The notes under the pieces were generated by a model. It searched no databases. It saw nothing but the letters and a program-made list of their open reading frames with translations, and was not told the DNA's origin. The position numbers and the translations under genes are program-made. From Rhizophagus prolifer (taxonomy: Eukaryota; Glomeromycota; Glomeromycetes; Glomerales; Glomeraceae), in NCBI GenBank assembly GCA_019425655.1, contig NQWY01002982.1:1-21268 (forward strand): 21,268 nt of DNA. The letters run 5' to 3'. Positions 1 to 10,089 of the stretch are shown one piece after another (positions within the stretch are counted from its first letter, which is position 1; every line of letters begins with the position of its first letter).

Positions 1-1367
1 GTTCAGTTCTTGTAGATAAAAAAATATATTTTCTCGGAGGATATTCATATTTAAAAAATTCATCTTTAGATCAAATATTATGTCTTGATGTTTCTAAACC
101 ATTTAATAAGGAAAATAATCCACCATTTGAAATTCTAAATGCAACAATTCCCTTTGGAAGTTTTACTGCAACAGCATTTCTTAGCCCTCAAAACAAAAAC
201 ACAATTTATTTATTTGGAGGAACTACGATTGATGTGAATACTGGCCTTGATAATTTTAAATCAGTTTTATATTCATATAATTTAGAAACTAACAAATGGG
301 ATATACCAGTAGTTAAAAATGGAATTGAACCTAAAAGAAGAAGAGAAATTAACGGTGCTATTAACGATAAAACTGGAAAATTTTATGTTTTTGGTGGATT
401 AACTGATGAACTAACTGGAACTAAGGATACTGTAGCATTTAACGATATAAATATATTGGATACTAATTCTTTAACCTGGTCAAAAGGCTCTACAACAGAT
501 GCACCACTTCCCCGTGTGGACTACACTGCTACTCTATTATCTAATGGAATTATTGTTTTTATTGGTGGAAGAGAACCATATTTAAATGATACTCGTGATG
601 TTGACATAAAACAGGTAAATAAGTTAAATATTACATACTTTTCAAAATTGTGTTATTTAAGAATTAACAATAAATTACAAACTTAGCTTGCTCTTTATGA
701 TACAACAGTTGACAAATGGACAACAATGGTAAAGTAAATATTTATTTAATGAAATTATTTCTTTGTCACTTTAGATCTAACAATTCTTTTTTAGACGACA
801 CAGGGTGGGGATGTCATAGAAAATCGTAATGCGCATTCCGCAGTTCTAAGTAAATATTATATTTAATAGTGCAAATTTATATTAGTATAACAACTAATTA
901 AGCTTATTTTTTTACTTATTCTTTAATAGCACCAGATGAAAGAATAATTATTTTTGGTGGAAGTAAGAGTATTAATGATTCAATTTCATATCCAATTGCC
1001 GTATTAAATACAAAAACAGATCCATATGAATGGTCAATTCCACAAGTTCCTGCTTTAAATGATGTACCATTAATTGAGTTTCATTCTGCTACATTAATTG
1101 GAAATTATATGTTAATAAATTTTGGTAAATATATGATTTTATATGTAGTCTTATTAAAAAGTAATTTGAGTATTTATTTTAAATTATTTTCTAGGAGATG
1201 CATATCGAATAGACCTTAATTTACATCTTCCATTTTTTTATATTCTTGATATAAGAAATTTTACATGGGTATCTCAATTCGAACCTGAACAACTACCAAC
1301 TACTACTACTGTAAATACTTCTCCAATTAATTCATATGATAATGGTAAACTATTGCCGGATTTTTAG
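1..1367 (+). CDS. Kelch-repeat surface/secreted protein, copy 1 (5' partial, membrane anchor lost)
   Basis: The gene runs in from before the window; the reading frame is open from base 3. Exons by homology to the intact copy: 1-614, 687-728, 795-849, 930-1124 and 1195-1367. All eight splice sites are GT-AG and phases match copy 2 (0, 0, 1, 1). Kelch strands are visible as SVLVDKKIYFLGG, an IYLFGG strand, FYVFGG, IIVFIGGR and IIIFGGS, so five to six propeller blades are present. The signal peptide lies outside the window. The last exon departs from the family: after the Thr-rich stalk, about 70 bases encoding the membrane helix are missing. The frame shifts there and ends after KLLPDF at TAG 1365-1367; the old tail-coding sequence continues untranslated to about 1429. 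The product, if made, would be a soluble secreted propeller. It could also be an early pseudogene, although exons 1-4 have no other lesion. Intron 1 retention would add about 24 residues. Confidence 0.78.
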
Positions 1368-1432
1368 GTTATAAATTTTATAAAAAACAAAAATATGATC
1401 GTGCTATACCTACTGCTGGAGAAATTTAAAAC

Positions 1433-3112
1433 TATTAATTGAATTCTCTTTATGCGTAAATCTTTGTATTCTAAATATTTAATTTATAGAAAACAATAAT
1501 TCATGTACATATTAACATTACTATTTGTGTAATAAGAGATTTCTGCAAACTCTTTTTTGAGGACATGATAGTTGTCACTCTCCTTTATACAATATTAATA
1601 TTTTGACGATAATGAACCATAAAGTGATTAAAGTCATCAGCTCGTTACTCTTGTATCAATTATGTGTCTCATATTAATTCCTGTTTTTATAATATCATCA
1701 CTTTTACATGTAGGCACTAATTTTATTAATGAAATAAAGTTTTGATTCGATATTCAAACGGATATTATGAACAAATATCAATATGATTATTCGTAAAATT
1801 AATTTATAAGTAAATAATATGAATATCTTTTAAACAGTAAATTTAAAGTAAGAAATGAACATTGATCAGGAAATTCCATGATTGTAATATTGTTAAATAG
1901 AAAATTTTCTCAACTTGTGGAACGTTATTACTCTAGTACCCGATTTAATTAAGAAAGTTACTTAAATGTCATATATACAGTAATAAATACATATACCCAA
2001 AATTATATTTATTTCCGTAGATACAACACCCATATCCATATTCCCAAAAATCCGCAATTTCGAAATTTTATTATTCCTGAAATTCATTATTCAGACAGTT
2101 CATTATCCGTAAAAGGTTTATTACATATTGCAATAAAAAACCGCACTATTAGATGAGATGAACATTAATGTATTTTAATAATATTCTTACAACACCCTAA
2201 TTGCTAATTAAAAATAATAAACTAATTATCGTTAATACAAAAAAAGATTGTGTGCAGATAATCCATTAACAAAAAATTGTTGTGGTTCTGTTTTCCAATT
2301 ACTAATTAAAATAAGATAATTATGAGAGTTGTTGGGACAATGACTCAGTGCAAATGAATTTCAGGAATATTAAAATTTGGGATTGTAATTTTCAGGATGA
2401 ATGTCGGACTTGAATGGTAGCATGGCGTTTATATCGATTTTTTTTTGTGTTACGGTATTAGTAATATTTGAATTATTTGATGGTTGTTGTGTTATGTAAA
2501 TTTCTGGAATTTGATATCTCCATTATTGTAAACTTACATCCGCCAATAGCACGATAGATACGAAATCTCATCAAAAATTATGAAAAAATATTATAAAGCT
2601 GAAAATATTATAAAGTTGAAATGGTATTATAATTGAACGTTATATGAATAAAATTAAAGGTTAAGTAGTGTATAGTAGTACATCTAATCGATCGAATTTA
2701 TTTAATATTTATGTGGCGCTTATGTCGATTTTATCTGTTGATATTTCAAATAAAAAAGTAATATCACAAATATACAGGTTTCGCTAAAACATTGTATAAA
2801 GATACTGCAACAAAAACTTTTTTTTGCAATAATAATAGTCAACTAGTAGAATTTAAGAATTAAGATACGAAATATTTTATAATAAATATTTTCGTGAACT
2901 TAAGAAAACCAATTCAGTCTTTACGAACTGAAGTATTTTGTATTATAATAAAAAAATTAAGTTATCCACGCGATTTGAACTCAAATTCCTTAATGATCAT
3001 CTTATATGTATTACATATGAGTACAACAGGTGCGTGTACGGAGTATGGAGTACATTTGTTACATGTTTGTTAAGTGAATACTGCATATGTCGAATAATAC
3101 ACCTAATAATAC
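1433..3112. other. Intergenic region between copies 1 and 2
   Basis: A+T-rich DNA with no credible gene. The 3' motif of copy 1 is at 1451-1471. Two related short strings, ATGGCGTTTATATCGATTTT near 2423 and GTGGCGCTTATGTCGATTTT near 2712, recur with a third relative near 5121. No terminal repeats bounding an element are visible. Confidence 0.5.
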
Positions 3113-3170
3113 ACCCCTGTTGTACTTTTACAACTCTATTGGTGCATAATAAGTACATGAATATACAAAT
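3113..3170 (+). promoter_or_regulatory. Putative two-part core promoter of copy 2
   Basis: ACCCCTGTTGTACT (3113-3126) is followed about 33 bases later by GAATATACAA (3159-3168), about 60 bases before ATG 3228. Copies 4 and 5 have related elements at the same spacing. The second part resembles a TATA region. The call rests on comparison between paralogues only. Confidence 0.4.
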
Positions 3171-3227
3171 AGGGCAACTTTTCGTACAGTACATGTTATT
3201 TTTTTCATGTACCTTTTTTTTTTCCTT

Positions 3228-4862
3228 ATGAAAGTACTTTTATTGATAATAATTTTGTTAATTGGAATTGGACAATCATTAAACCCGATTGACCGTAAAG
3301 CACACAGTTCAGTTCTTGTAGATAAAAAAATCTATTATTTTGGAGGAGAATCTGATCATAGTCTAAAGACTTCGCCAACATTAGACCAAATATTATATCT
3401 AGATGTTTCTAAACCATTTAATACAGCAAACCCACCGTTTGAAGAAATTCCAAATGTACAAATTCCATTTGGGAGTTCATTTGCTACAGCATTTCTTAGT
3501 CCTAAAAAAAATATAATTCATTTATTTGGAGGAATTATGGTGGATGTGAATACTGATGCAGATAATTTTAAATCAATTTTACATTCATATAATTTAGAAA
3601 CTAATGAATGGACCATACCAACAACAAAAGGAATGGCACCTGGAAGAAGAAGAGAAATTAATGGTGTTGTTGACAATAAAACTGGAAAATTTTATGTTTT
3701 TGGTGGATCAAGTGATGAAAAAACTGGAGCTAAAGTTCCTGTAACATTGAATGATATGAATATATTTGATACTAATTCTTTAACCTGGTCAAAAGGTTCT
3801 ACAATAAATGCTCCACTTCCTCGTACGGACTATACTGCTACTTTATTATCTAATGGAATTATTGTATTTATTGGTGGAAGAGAAACTAATGATTTTCTTG
3901 ATGTTAACATAAACCAGGTAAATACGTTAAATATTACATACTTTTAAAGTTTGTTATTTATATCTAAGGATTAATTAATTCACGATAAATTTCAAATTAG
4001 CTTACTCTTTATGATACAACAGCTGACCAATGGACATCAATAGTAAGCTAGTACATATTTTAATTAATAAAAATTATTCATTTATCTCTTTAGACCTAAC
4101 AATTCTTCTTTTTTAGACGGCACGAGGTGTTACTTTGGAAAATCGCAATGGACATTCCGCAGTTTTAAGTAAATGCTGAAATATTATATTCAATAGTACA
4201 AATTTATATTAGAATAATAACTAATAAGCTTAATTTTTTACTTATTTTTTTAATAGCACCAGATGAAAGAATAATTATTTTTGGTGGAAGTCAAGGTATT
4301 AATGGAACAATTTTAAATCAACTTGCTGTACTAGATACAAAAACATATCCATATGAATGGTCAATTCCACAAGTTCCTGCTTTAAATCCTGCACCACCAT
4401 CAATTGAATTACATTCTGCTACATTAATTGAAAATTATATGTTTATAAATTTCGGTAAGTAGTGGCAATTAATACAATTTATATTTAACTTTTTAAGATG
4501 TGAATTGAGTATTTATTTATAAATTATTTCTAGGATTCATGTATCGAGCACAAAGTTCTGAGTTACAGGTTCCATTTTTTTATATTCTTGACGTAAATAA
4601 TTTTACATGGGTAACTAATTTCGAACCTGAGCAAGCACCAGTTAGTCCAGTTACTAATACTGTACCGCCAATTATTACTACTGCGCCTACAATAAATACT
4701 TCGTCACAAAATTTAACTGCGGACAAATCTGGACAAATTGGTATTATTCTCGGAACTGTCGGTCTTAGTGTTGTTGTTATCACTGTTGCTGGATTTTTAG
4801 GTTATAAATTTTATAAAAGACAAAAATATAAACGTGCCATACCAACTCCAGGGGAGACTTAA
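3228..4862 (+). CDS. Kelch-repeat membrane protein, copy 2 (complete, five exons, 436 aa)
   Basis: This is the only undamaged member. Exons 3228-3917, 4001-4042, 4117-4168, 4257-4454 and 4534-4862 sum to 1311 bases, with GT-AG introns of 83, 74, 88 and 79 bases. Residues 1-17 (MKVLLLIIILLIGIGQS) are a signal peptide, which is why ATG 3228 is preferred over the in-frame ATG 3207. Kelch strands with FGG or similar lie near residues 27-40, 86-102, 144-160, 202-218, 257-273 and 314-328, which fits a six-bladed beta-propeller. A Thr/Pro-rich stalk (about 350-395) leads to a single helix at 397-416 and a 20-residue tail rich in Lys/Arg (YKFYKRQKYKR). This predicts a type I plasma-membrane protein with an extracellular propeller. 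Kelch propellers usually bind proteins or sugars. I see no galactose-oxidase active-site signature and propose no reaction. Its promoter and 3' motifs are shared with sister copies. Confidence 0.9.
4741..4800 (+). other. Possible exitron: in-frame GT...AG segment over the membrane helix
   Basis: Inside the last exon of copy 2, a 60-base segment starts GTATTATTCT and ends GGATTTTTAG. Its ending matches the acceptors of the gene's real introns. Removing it keeps the frame (a split GGT Gly codon is restored) and deletes exactly residues 397-416, the membrane helix. This would turn an anchored protein into a secreted one. Copy 3 has the same arrangement on the - strand at 7696-7755. Against it: the donor GTATTA is weaker than the GTAAAT/GTAAGT donors elsewhere. 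Both dinucleotides also arise from ordinary Gly-Ile and Leu-Gly codons. Confidence 0.25.
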
Positions 4863-4884
4863 ATATTATTAATCTAATTTTTTT

Positions 4885-4907
4885 TATTTGCATAAATCTT
4901 TGTATTC
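4885..4907 (+). other. Conserved 3' UTR motif, probable mRNA 3'-end signal (copy 2)
   Basis: TTTGCATAAATCTTTG followed by TATTC lies about 25 bases after the stop codon. Near-identical motifs follow copy 1 (1451-1471), copy 3 (7580-7601, - strand) and copy 5 (about 17976-17993, - strand). The ATAAAT core resembles an A-rich polyadenylation signal. The function is inferred. Confidence 0.4.
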
Positions 4908-4909
4908 AA

Positions 4910-6697
4910 AATATTCAATCTTAAAAAATCATTTGTACAGTATATATAGAAAATGTGAAAAATTAGTTGATGGCCAATTGTTTAAAAATGGAAAGGTCAA
5001 AATTTAAACATACCAAATCAGGGTAGTCAATATCCAAAAAAAGAAACCATCCATGAACAAATCTTGACGAAAAATTTAACGTAACGTTACGCTTCGCTCA
5101 ACCACCACCCGACAAACAGATGGCGCTTATATATAATTTTTACTTTGTAAAAGAAGTGGAATGTATTAAACAGTTAAACCAAATTTAGGTTAGTTAATTA
5201 AGTGAAGCAGATGTGTATTAGACAAAATTATAAAGGTATTACAATATTCTGCTTTATTAAGTAAGTATTTATTAATTAAAAAAATAATTGACAATTTGTA
5301 GCCGCGGTGACCAAGTCACTGCCAGTAATATATTGGTAACTTCTATTTGAAGGCTCTTTTGTATAAAATTTATCATTTGGTACTTTTTTTCTTCATCCTT
5401 TAATCATATAATTTCAATTTTACTCTTATCTAATGCTATATCACCCAGATTAACACGCAATTTCGCTTTATAAGATCACATCTTTTTAAAATAGATAATT
5501 TGTATTAACTAATAAATTCTGCTGCTTTAACGAGAAAATAAAATTTGATTTAATAAAACTAAAGTCAGAAAAAAATCATGCGCGAGTTACAAATTGTTTG
5601 ATCACCTACAGGAAAAATAATTTTTATTGCTGTAAATAGAATAAATTACAAGTTAAGGACAGAGAAGCTACAGAAAAATAATCGTTTACACACGTTAAAC
5701 ACTTACATCATAATAAATATGTTAAATATAACAAAACAAAGAGATTAGATTACCTATATCATATCCTGAATAACAATATAGGAAATATCACTCACCGTCT
5801 TAAACTTACTTTCGTTTTTTTTTATCAACGATAATTCTAAACTTTTCATCGATCTTATCAAATTTTCGACCATTATACTACAATCATCCGAATTTTCTAA
5901 ATCTTTTGCATACATTATGTGAACAATTTACAGCCTTATAACACTGTAATATGACTGTAATAATAGCACCAATAATTGAGATGAAAAATCTGATATTACA
6001 TTTTTCTAAGATATAAATTTTATTAACATTGGGGAAAAGAATGAAAATTATTTATATTTTTTAAGAAGATAACATTTTTAAAATGATAACGTAAAAGAAA
6101 TATGAAAAAGAGTTTTAAATATACCATAGTTTATCAATATATTATAACTTATTTATTAAATTTTTCAATTTCTCATGAGTTCAGTTAGCAAAAAATCCGT
6201 CTTTAATGTCATAAACAGGAATGGAATTAAAAGTTATTCTTATTTGAATTAATTTTGAAAATTTCTTATAAGGTATCTAATTCCCAATTCCAGAATTCAG
6301 ATGATACGTAATTCTACTAATTTTTTAGATGAGTTTGAATAAACGATAGAATGATATTTTGTTAGTAAAGCAGACTTTTAGGTACGCAATAAACATTGTG
6401 TTGCGTCTCAATTTTTCATAAATAATAGTCTTCTCCTTAACTGAACGTCTAAACGTGCAAATAACTTTTGAAAAAGATTCATTTTATAATAGAGAATAAA
6501 TTAAAAGGTATCATACAATATTCAATAACAAGAAGCGATATAGAACGCTTACAGTAATTAGTGTAAGCGATTGTTTTTCTATAAATGAGTATTGAGCAGA
6601 ATATTTTTAAAATAAGCAAAACTTTAAATTGCAAATTAAAATAAAATATAGTAAGATTTGTACAGGACAAATAGAGTCAATTAATAAATGTTTAAAT
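4910..6697. other. Tail-to-tail intergenic region
   Basis: This region separates the + strand copies from the - strand copies. It is A+T-rich with no coding potential, kelch fragment or element boundary that I can support. A small palindrome (GTAACGTTAC, near 5080-5091) and a short hairpin (GTGACCAAGTCAC, near 5307) are present; neither has an assigned role. Confidence 0.5.
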
Positions 6698-6975
6698 TTA
6701 AATTTCCTCAGTAGTAGGTACAGCCCGATTATATTTTTGTTTTTTATAAACTTTATTAACCTAAAATCCAGCAACAATAACAAATAGCAACATTAAAACC
6801 GGCGGCAGCTCCAAGAATAATATCAATTTGTTTATTATCATTATCAGATTTTTTCACGGAATTAGTTGTGGAAGTATTTACAGTAGCTAGTGGTTTTTGC
6901 GTTCGAATTGTGTTACTTATGTACAGTTTCTTATGTCAAGGATATAAGATTGTATTTGAGAATTATCATTTGTAT
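6698..6975 (-). pseudogene. Kelch family fragment A (last exon only)
   Basis: The reverse complement matches the family's final exon: a diverged ILDIRNFTWV-like strand, the stalk with VNTSTTNS-like residues, KSDNDNKQI, membrane-helix coding sequence and the KQKYNRA.P tail, ending at TAA 6700-6698. The frame is broken by small changes within the helix region, and no exons 1-4 lie upstream (up to about 7330). It is a relic of a sixth copy lying tandem to copy 3 and is more diverged than the other copies. Confidence 0.75.
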
Positions 6976-7579
6976 AGTTATGCGTCAAAAAGTTATGATA
7001 TTATCTTTAAATTCATAACGACAAAATTAATTGAAGCTGCGGACTGATGTTTTATTGCATTACAATTATACAGATTATCCCGTATTGAAATTTTTAGAAG
7101 CTTTATTTATACTTATGTAATTGTTTCAATATACATTTCTTGTATTATCAAAACTAGAATTTTATTCAATCTTAGATGTTGCATCAGAAGTGTTAGTATA
7201 TGTTCTAAAAACTTAGTAGAATCGTGTATCATCTTAATTTTGGAGTTGGGAATCGGGTACCATTTTAAAATATTTAACAATACAAGAAGTAATATCGCTT
7301 CCAAATATACTATGGCAAAGATCTTAAGTCATTCTATTGGTTATCATAAAAGAGAACGTTTTCATCTTCAATTTTCTTTCATACTTTAATTTAGATCATT
7401 ATTATTTAACAAAAATATTTGGTTAAAATAATACTGTATATATAAATAAAGGGAAGTAACAATTGTCTTGTTCTCAAAGACTGATATCAAAACACAAAAT
7501 CTGCAGTAATCTTTTATTATTGTAAATAGAAAGTAATTTCAAATAGTAGTTTTCTCTAAAATAAATAATAGAACATTTT
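6976..7579. other. Spacer between fragment A and copy 3
   Basis: A+T-rich DNA. The expected exons 1-4 of fragment A are absent, and I recognise nothing else. The copy 3 3' motif begins at 7580. Confidence 0.45.
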
Positions 7580-7633
7580 GAATACAAAAATTTATGCAAA
7601 TAGAGAAATGTCAGTTAATAAGTATTTTTAGTT

Positions 7634-9019
7634 TTAAATTTCCCCAGCTGTAGGTATAGCACGATTATATTTTTGTTTTTTATAAAATTTATAACCTAAA
7701 AATCCGGCAATAGCGATAACTACAATACTAAGACCGACAGCTCCAAGAATAATACCAATTTGTCCTGATTTGTCCTCAATTAAATTTGATGAATTAGTTG
7801 ACGAAGTATTTATTGTAGGTGCAGTAGTAGTAATTGGTGGTACAGTGTTAGGTTCGAATTGAGTTACCCACGTAAAATTTCTTATGTCGAGAATATAAAA
7901 AAATGGAACTTGTAACTCAGAATTTTGTGCTTGATACATGGATCCTAGAAATAAATAATTTATAAATACTCAATTTACATCTTAAAAAGCTAATTAAATT
8001 GTATTAACTGCTATCTAATTACTTACCAAAATTTATAAACATATAATTTTCAATTAATGTAGAAGAATGCCCTTGAATTAATGGTGGTGCAGGACCTGGA
8101 GCTTGTAGAATTGACCATTCATATGGATATGTTTTTGTATTTAATACAGCAAGTTGATTTGAAATTGTTCCGTTAATACCTTTACTTCCACCAAAAATAA
8201 TTATTTTCTCATCTGGTGCTATTAAAAAGAAAGAAGTAAAAAAATCAAGCTTATTAGTTGTTATTCTAATATAAATTTGTGCTATTGAATAACACACTGT
8301 ATTTACTTAGAACTGCAGAATGTGAGTTACGATTTTCCAAAGTAACACCTCGTGCCGTCTAAAAAAAGAAGAATTGTTAAATCTAAAGAGATAAATTAAT
8401 AATTTTCATTAATTAGGATACTTAGCTCACCATTGATGACCATTTATCAACTGTTGTATCATAAAGAGCAAGCTAAATTTGCCTGATTTATGTCGACATC
8501 ACGTAAATCAATAGTTTCTCTTCCACCAATAAAAACAATAATTCCATTAGATAACAAAGTAGCAGTATAGTCCACACGAGAAAGTGGAGCATTTATTGTG
8601 GAACCTTTTGACCAGGTTAAAGAAATAGTATCAAATATATTCATATCATTATAACCTACGAGATTTTTATATCCAATTATTTCATCCCCAAATCCACCAA
8701 AAACATAAAATTTTCCAGTTTTATTGTCAATAACACCATTAATTTCTCTTCTTCTTTCAGGTGCAATTCCAATAGTTGTTGGTATGGCCCATTCATTAGT
8801 TTCTAAATTATATGAATATAAAACTGATTTAAAATTATCCAAATCGGTATTCACATCCTTCATAACTCCACCAAATAAATAAATCGTATTTTTTTGAGGG
8901 CTAAGAAATGCTGTTGCATAAGAACTTCCAAATGGAATTCGTACATTTGGAATTTCTTCAAACGGTGGGTTTGCTGTATTAAATGGTTTAGAAACATCAA
9001 GACATAATATTTGTTTTTC
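7634..9019 (-). pseudogene. Kelch-repeat membrane protein, copy 3 (no start region, intron 1 remnant)
   Basis: Exon 5 (7944-7634), exon 4 (8218-8027), exon 3 (8358-8307) and exon 2 (8472-8431) are intact, with good GT-AG sites, and encode the last propeller blades, stalk, helix and tail (AGFLGYKFYKKQKYNRAIP). Exon 1 survives only from QILCLDVSKP onward (about 9019-8483). The ATG, signal peptide and first kelch strand are gone, and the junction runs straight into promoter-like DNA. Between exons 1 and 2 only 10 bases (GCAAATTTAG, 8482-8473) of intron 1 remain. That is too short to splice and shifts the frame, giving a stop at 8459-8461. Two independent lesions make a functional full-length product very unlikely. 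The 60-base GT...AG segment over the helix (7696-7755) is retained. Confidence 0.88.
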
Positions 9020-9683
9020 TCTTTTTTTTTAGAAAACAATATACGAAAAAATAAATGTACATAATACTGTACAAAGAATTGTACCGGAATCCAATTGAGT
9101 CGTGCGTGAATATACGGGGTACGATTATTATTGCGATCACAAGCACAAGCATGTAACAAACAGATCTATTATTTTGTTGTTATTGTGTCACGACTTCGTG
9201 AAAAAGGTTGTACCTCGTAAACACACCCGTTGTTCACTACCCACGGTAGTTTGGGTCAAAAATAATTTATTCGCGTGGACCATTTAAAGATGTCACATTA
9301 AAAATGTACGCAAACAAGCATAATCTTAAATTTTTCATGTTGTGCATGTTGTGCACAATGCAATACTTTTACACACTCGTGAGTCGTAAACGATTTAGAT
9401 AAAGATATTTTATTTTGTTACTAACTGCTCTGTAACTTCCTGTGCCGCACAAATTCCCACCTCTTGACTTTTTAACTTTCAACTTTATAATATTTCCAAT
9501 TTTGATGAAGTACTAAACGAATAATAAAGATTTTCGTTAGTTATTCGCCTAGATATTATATCGCTATTGGCAGAATATTTATTACAATAATAGTGTAACA
9601 AACACCAAATACAGAATCTATTTTATAAATTTTGCACGAGTACACAAATAATGTATCACCCGTATGTCATTATATATATATTT
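9020..9683. other. Upstream region of copy 3 with promoter remnant
   Basis: Read on the - strand, CAATTCTTTGTACAGTATTA (near 9080-9061) resembles the 5' leader of copy 2 (CAACTTTTCGTACAGTACAT). TACCCCGT (9121-9114) resembles the upstream promoter motif. The leader therefore joins directly to the middle of exon 1, consistent with one deletion of the start region. GTGTCACGACTTCGTGA near 9186 recurs upstream of copy 4 near 15424. No gene is visible. Confidence 0.4.
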
Positions 9684-10085
9684 TTTTGTTTTTTTTGTAA
9701 AATTTGTAGCCTAAAATCCGGCGACAGCAGTGGTAACACCAACACTGGCAGCTCCAAGGATGATACCAATCTATTATTAGATTTCTCTGAAGTTAAATTT
9801 GATGGATTATTGGCGAAGAATTGTTACAACTTACAAGCATAGTAGTGGTAATTAACTTCCACATGAGGAAGTGGAGCATCTATATGCGGACCTTTTGATC
9901 AGGTTGAAGAAATAGTATCAAAATATTCATATCATTCACTACGGTATTATTAGTCTCAGTTGCTTGCAGCTTGATTGTTAATGACATCATCAATTCCTCA
10001 GGTTTCATGTTCCACATGAATAATGCATAACTGAAAATTTCAAATGGTGCATATTTGCTGTTTAGATACGTCGATACAATATTAT
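9684..10085 (-). pseudogene. Kelch family fragment B (internally deleted relic)
   Basis: Three family segments occur in gene order on the - strand. Near 10085-10030 there is sequence like ILYLDxSK...NPPFE of exon 1. Near 9960-9862 there is VVNDMNIFDT...SKG...APLP of the fourth kelch region. Near 9770-9684 there is the last-exon helix (IGIILGAAS-like ... GF.ATNFT). The DNA between them is missing or unrecognisable, and exons 2-4 are absent. This looks like a heavily deleted copy. Confidence 0.65.
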
Positions 10086-10089
10086 TGTC

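Noticed and set aside
615-686. Intron 1 read-through giving a truncated secreted protein (tail VNKLNITYF)
   Set aside because: The tail is similar in copies 1, 2 and 4, but introns are generally well conserved among these young copies, and GT-AG splicing restores the full propeller.
2938-3231. Open frame running into the copy 2 leader
   Set aside because: It overlaps the promoter of copy 2, has a counter-frame on the other strand and low-complexity composition; no conservation in other copies.
3228-4862. Galactose oxidase enzyme annotation
   Set aside because: The kelch fold is shared, but I see no copper-ligand or Tyr-Cys signature; a binding role is the safer call.
5300-5325. Possible tRNA or structured RNA at a GTGACCAAGTCAC hairpin
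   Set aside because: No acceptor stem, T-loop or anticodon arm can be placed around it.
8860-9159. Separate 99-codon frame beside copy 3
   Set aside because: It is the wrong reading frame of copy 3 exon 1 joined to leader DNA; the true frame reads QILCLDVSKP.
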